Below are positions 59,991 through 64,000 of a stretch of 64,000 nt of DNA, piece by piece (the stretch's first letter is position 1; each line of letters starts with the position of its first letter). Source of the DNA: Caprella mutica (taxonomy: Eukaryota > Arthropoda > Malacostraca > Amphipoda > Caprellidae); NCBI GenBank assembly GCA_947561585.1, contig CANNZV010001829.1:1-64000 (forward strand), in the 5' to 3' direction. The notes beneath the pieces were generated by a model. It worked only from the letters and a program-made list of their open reading frames with translations. It did no database searches and was not told where the DNA came from. Both the position numbers and the translations under genes were made by a program.

Positions 59991-60262
59991 CCCCGTACAT
60001 AAATGTACATAATGCCAACTATGATTTCCGTCTGGGTTGCTCCCAAAATCTAACAAAATGGTTCCTGCATATTGACCAATCGTCCCACTAAGTTTTATGC
60101 AATATGGTTCAATACTTTTTGAATTATAAAAGATCATGACCTTGACCTTTGACCTGGTCACTCCAAATTTGGACCAATTGTTTCACTAAATTCCAGGCAA
60201 TTTGATTGAACACTTTTTCTGTTAAGCGAATAACAAGATGATAAATAAATAAATAAATAAAT

Positions 60263-63200
60263 ATACCACAGCTAAAATATGACCTTCCCGCATGCTGCGA
60301 GGGTAATAAATAAATAAATGCTGGGTATAATATGACCTTCTGCATATTTGCGAAAGTAATTATACATTCAAAAATTAATTATCAATCTCCGTGGAACTTA
60401 ACCTGTTTTATTCAAATGATCAATTTAAATTACTATCAAGATATAAATGTTGCTCTTTACAACTTCGTCTCAATATTGTAAAAAAATGACTATGTAATAA
60501 CAATATATAGGGATTGATTCCACCAGGCACATTGTTCCCTGGATAGAGAGATAAAATATAACTAATTGAGTTGTATTTAAAAATGTTGACGAGAAGATTG
60601 TTCGGCTCAAATTTAATTCAAGACAGAATGGATTTCCCAAAATCAAGCTATTCTTGAAAAAGAAAATAGATTTCATGTTAATTTGAGTTGAAGTTTTCGT
60701 TTCAGGAAGATTGCCAATCATCTTCATCCTCATCGTTATTTGGACGTAAAATAAGATGAGGTGGTGAGAAGTAAATCAATCTAATCAATTTTCCTATATG
60801 ATGAGGTTATGGAAAATATTAAATGATTTCCGTTGTCAGTAAGATATTTTTATAATAGACTATATTTTTCCATTTAGAACCATAAGAATAAAGAATCTGT
60901 TAAAAATATCTGCAAGCTTTAATTGGTCATATTTCACTACATAATGTTTAAAATACAAAACTTTAACTTGAAATATATTAGTATATTTTATTGATTTTTT
61001 TTATTGTTTCATTGTAAGAATATATCTGAAATAAAAGTGAATATTAGATATTTACATAGGCTAAATTAATATTGAAATGAAGTGCATTTATTGATGGCTA
61101 ACATGGAATTGTCAGCAAGATCTTATTGAATAGCTTATGTACTAAACATAACACTGTCCGGACATATCTATATTCTATAGCTCCTTCTAATAGGCTATGA
61201 CACAACAATCTACCGATATTGTCATAGATAAGTCTCTTGAGATGATAGTGACGAGTGTCGTTAGATGGAGAGGCTTTGAGGAGCTTCTGAATACCCCAAT
61301 TAATATTGATAATGTCAATATAGAAGATGTTCACACTGAAATGCACATAGTAATATGATATCAAAACATATTATACTATCATATAACTTATTATAATTTT
61401 TTTTTTATAAATTGATTTTACTTGATGAATTCAAACTGGGACTTAGGTATCAAGGCTTCACATCTTTAGATTCTTCATGTATTTTACAGACTTTTATAGA
61501 ATCAAAAAATCAATATTTTAGAAAACCGGTTACATATATTTGAAATTAGTAAAGACTTTCCCCTCTCGATAAATTTAACGTTGAATGGCTCGAAAAAATA
61601 TTTAGTACATCAAAATAATACGACTGAATAGCTATAATTTATTGTACTTTATAATAATTAGATGTTGATGATTTTTACGGAGACTGTAATTCCTAAACAA
61701 TGTGTTTCTGGAAAGTAGTCAACTTGAAATTAATTAAATCTCTAATTGTGTGAATGTATCTAATTATCGTGTTAAAATATGTCCTCATTATTTTCATTGT
61801 AAATAATGATGCAAGAATTTTATCTTGTGAAAATACAATGGGTTTCAGCAAATATTACACAGAATTATAATATTTTTGAATTAATTATTATCATAGGTCG
61901 GGGCTAATTGTAACTTAAACTTCGTAAAAACCTTTTTATGGTAAACAACTTGAGAGGAGTTTACAGTTATATTATATATTTTGAAATAAAATTCAGGATA
62001 ATTATGATATAAAGTGTAAGTATGGTAGAGCTGATCTGAATCTTATAAAAATTAAATTCAAAAATTGTTAAAAGAAATTTGGGCAATATTTTGGTATGTC
62101 AATATTTAAAAATCATTCTTATTCAATCAAATCTTTTTTAGTTTCCATAATTAGGTAAACTTCAAATCTTTAAATGATATACACTATTGCATATATGTCT
62201 AACTGATAACGAAAACTGTAACTGTTATCCTGTTATAAAATACTCTCAGTCATTGAAGGTTGCATTGATATTTTATTCCGATCTTTGAATTTCTATCCTT
62301 GAAGTTCACGCAAAGCAAACAGTTGTGTGAATGGAGGGAATCGTTGTGCACCCAACCTCATATTATAGTTGAGCCACTTTTTGGTTGATTGCCTGACATC
62401 TGCAAGCATTACAAACACTATCTTATTTTATAATATAATATGATTTCTAGATAAGTGTATCCATGAGAGACTTATTGTGAGAGCGAAGAAGATTGAGGTC
62501 TTTTTTAATCTTCAATCGCTGGATCGAAAATTTATTTTTTAGGGATCAAAGAAATCGGTATTGTTCTTAATTAGTTCTGCATTGAAGAATTATTTTGAAA
62601 TATTTGTGCATAATAAAATTATTTTCAATTTTGAAAATAGTTGATACTAATGGTAAAATATGGAATGGAAATGAAATATTATTCATGTTTAATGACTCAA
62701 ATTACGACGAAGTATAGGTGATGGAAAATAAAAGTACACCTTAAATATCGTGTTATATAACAAATATAAAACGCATACTGATTATTGAACGGAAGAAATT
62801 CAAATTAATTTACAAAAAAAAAATATGAAACATATCTAATCAAATAATGATTTAATCTAAACTTATATTATACATTAATTTTAACGAATGCAATTTGCTC
62901 ATTTGGTTTATTATAAACTGAAAAAATAAACCTGAGTATGTTTCATTCTGCATGATGTGAGTATTTGAGAATTTTTTTAATGTTCGTAATTAATAATTAT
63001 TCTTATCTTACAAAATAAATTATTCTGCGCATGACAACATTCAACAAAATATTACTAGGTACATTACGTAGTTGTTTATAAATATGGAAATCAGAACATA
63101 ATAATTAATATAAAATGCGAGGGAAAAATAAATGTATTACTGCATATAATAAATTATTGATGTCTTCTTACGTATTTTCTCTAAAAGTAAAGTATTCCTG

Positions 63201-64000
63201 ATAAAAAAAAACAGAATACCCAGCTTGGTAAATAGCGTGTGGGTACTTAATATATATTTTTCTTTACAATCATATTACTCATTTCTTCAATTTATAAAAT
63301 TGTTAACTTTAATTTTTATACCAATCTACATGAAGTTACATTCAAATCAATAAATGACAAAATTTAAACGATGTACAGGAAATGAAAAGAAATTATTGAA
63401 ATGATTTGAACACAACGGAATTTCTAAACTTTTACCGTTAAGATTTTCAAATCTCAATTTAAATATAAAAATAATATAAAATACATATTTTTATAACTCT
63501 TGATGAAACGCAAAAAGAAATAATATAGTAATATTTTATTATTTGTGAATCTCCCTCATTATGAAGTGAATACATTCAATGAATATGAAGTGAAAATATA
63601 CTATGAGTACAGTCCACTCCATTCAGATTCATGCTGTAGGCACACTACATAATATAGTAGTTTCCAACGTCATATAGAAGGTATATTTAACAACTATCTA
63701 GTTAGTAAATGACATTTATATTTATTTTAACCCTATCCTTCACGCTACTTACAGGTACGGTAGATCCAGAGTCGGGTATATGGATGCCCACTTCCATTGA
63801 TTTTCCTATATTTTTCAAAACATTCGATAAATTTGTTTAAAAATCGCTAGAGGCGTAGCTTAATACATGAAGACAATGTGTAAGAAAATTCAAGCAGATA
63901 CATCATGTCAATTTTCGATAATAGACGATTATGTCACATTTAAATGAGCCATTCACGAACACTCAGCCAGTTGGCAGAGAGGAATGCTGCTCCCTGACTG
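60263..64000. other. AT-rich terminal stretch, no gene recognised
   Basis: Short ORFs at 60,470-60,733 and 61,098-61,364 (minus) lack recognisable motifs. 60,264-60,345 has two copies of a TATGACCTTC.GCAT phrase. The last 3 kb show no repeat, RNA gene or transposon end that I can support. Confidence 0.5.

Larger units (their letters stand above)
51393..60036. mobile_element. 8.6-kb TIR-bounded element of unknown superfamily
   Basis: The left end CCCAAACGGAA plus ~28 bp (to GGCATTATGTACATTTATG) is mirrored at the right end (CATAAATGTACATAATGCC ... CCGTCTGGG) with four or five mismatches, ~39 bp in all. TT flanks both sides, and joining the flanks recreates a normal SINE module. Several GTTGGC/GCCAAC words lie subterminally at both ends. 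Inside are a minisatellite, a complete DD37D transposon and an unidentified spliced gene on the minus strand. No domain identifies the superfamily. A 2-bp duplication and long size could fit a CACTA-type or a Tc/mariner-related element, but this is speculation. Confidence 0.72.
51092..60262 (+). repeat. tRNA-headed modular SINE, copy 2, split by an 8.6-kb insertion
   Basis: The head TGCACTCGGTAGAGCGCATA carries CGGTAGAGC, as in tRNA box A. Two and a half ~130-bp modules run to 51,392. The 8.6-kb element intervenes, and the SINE resumes at 60,037 with TTGCTCCCAAAATCTAAC, two more modules and an A/T-rich tail of TAAA repeats. Modules contain TGACCTTGACCTTTGACC, direct repeats of the nuclear-receptor half-site AGGTCA read on the other strand. 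Copy 2 has about twice as many modules as copy 1. Confidence 0.7.

Overview
AT-rich eukaryotic DNA, most likely from an insect. The reasons are the transposon repertoire (DD37D maT-like, Tc1 IR/DR, piggyBac, MULE, Harbinger, a non-LTR retrotransposon, tRNA-headed SINEs) and the lack of any dense gene set. No ordinary host gene could be recognised. No database search was possible, so family names rest on motifs read by eye. Almost every small ORF lies in a tandem repeat or a transposon.

Layout. 1-12.7 kb is satellite-rich: a 21-bp array (1-1290), a 24-bp array carrying GGAATGTTCC in each unit (2042-2900), a 32-bp array (2905-3830) whose reverse complement reappears at 12165-12692, and a ~125-bp array (6185-7627). 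It also holds a truncated MULE-like end and a THAP-domain fragment. 12.7-28 kb is AT-rich and contains a decayed piggyBac transposase, a Tc1-like element with 220-bp IR/DR ends, and a 3-kb element with ~540-bp inverted arms. 28.2-29.3 kb is a complete non-autonomous MULE-like element with a 9-bp target duplication.

29.6-46.9 kb is a nest. A ~4.5-kb non-LTR retrotransposon sits inside a 15-bp minisatellite. It is interrupted once by a 1.2-kb piggyBac-like element (TTAA duplication) and again by an 11.4-kb segment with perfect 26-bp terminal inverted repeats and an AATT duplication. The ORF1 reading frame resumes exactly across the 11.4 kb. That large element carries satellites, foldback MITEs and candidate minus-strand exons.

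48.1-49.1 kb is a second MULE derivative; it keeps the C-terminal tail of a MULE transposase and has tandem-repeat ends. 49.8-50.3 kb is a Harbinger-type MITE. 50.8-60.3 kb is a tandem pair of tRNA-headed modular SINEs, the second split by an 8.6-kb segment with ~39-bp inverted ends and a TT duplication. Inside that segment are an intact DD37D transposase gene (54600-55619, minus) and, on the same strand, an unidentified spliced gene whose exons at 55992-55812, 53797-53656 and 53141-52946 join in frame with canonical splice sites. The two large TIR-bounded elements and this spliced gene are the best candidates for something undescribed. 60.3-64 kb shows nothing recognisable.
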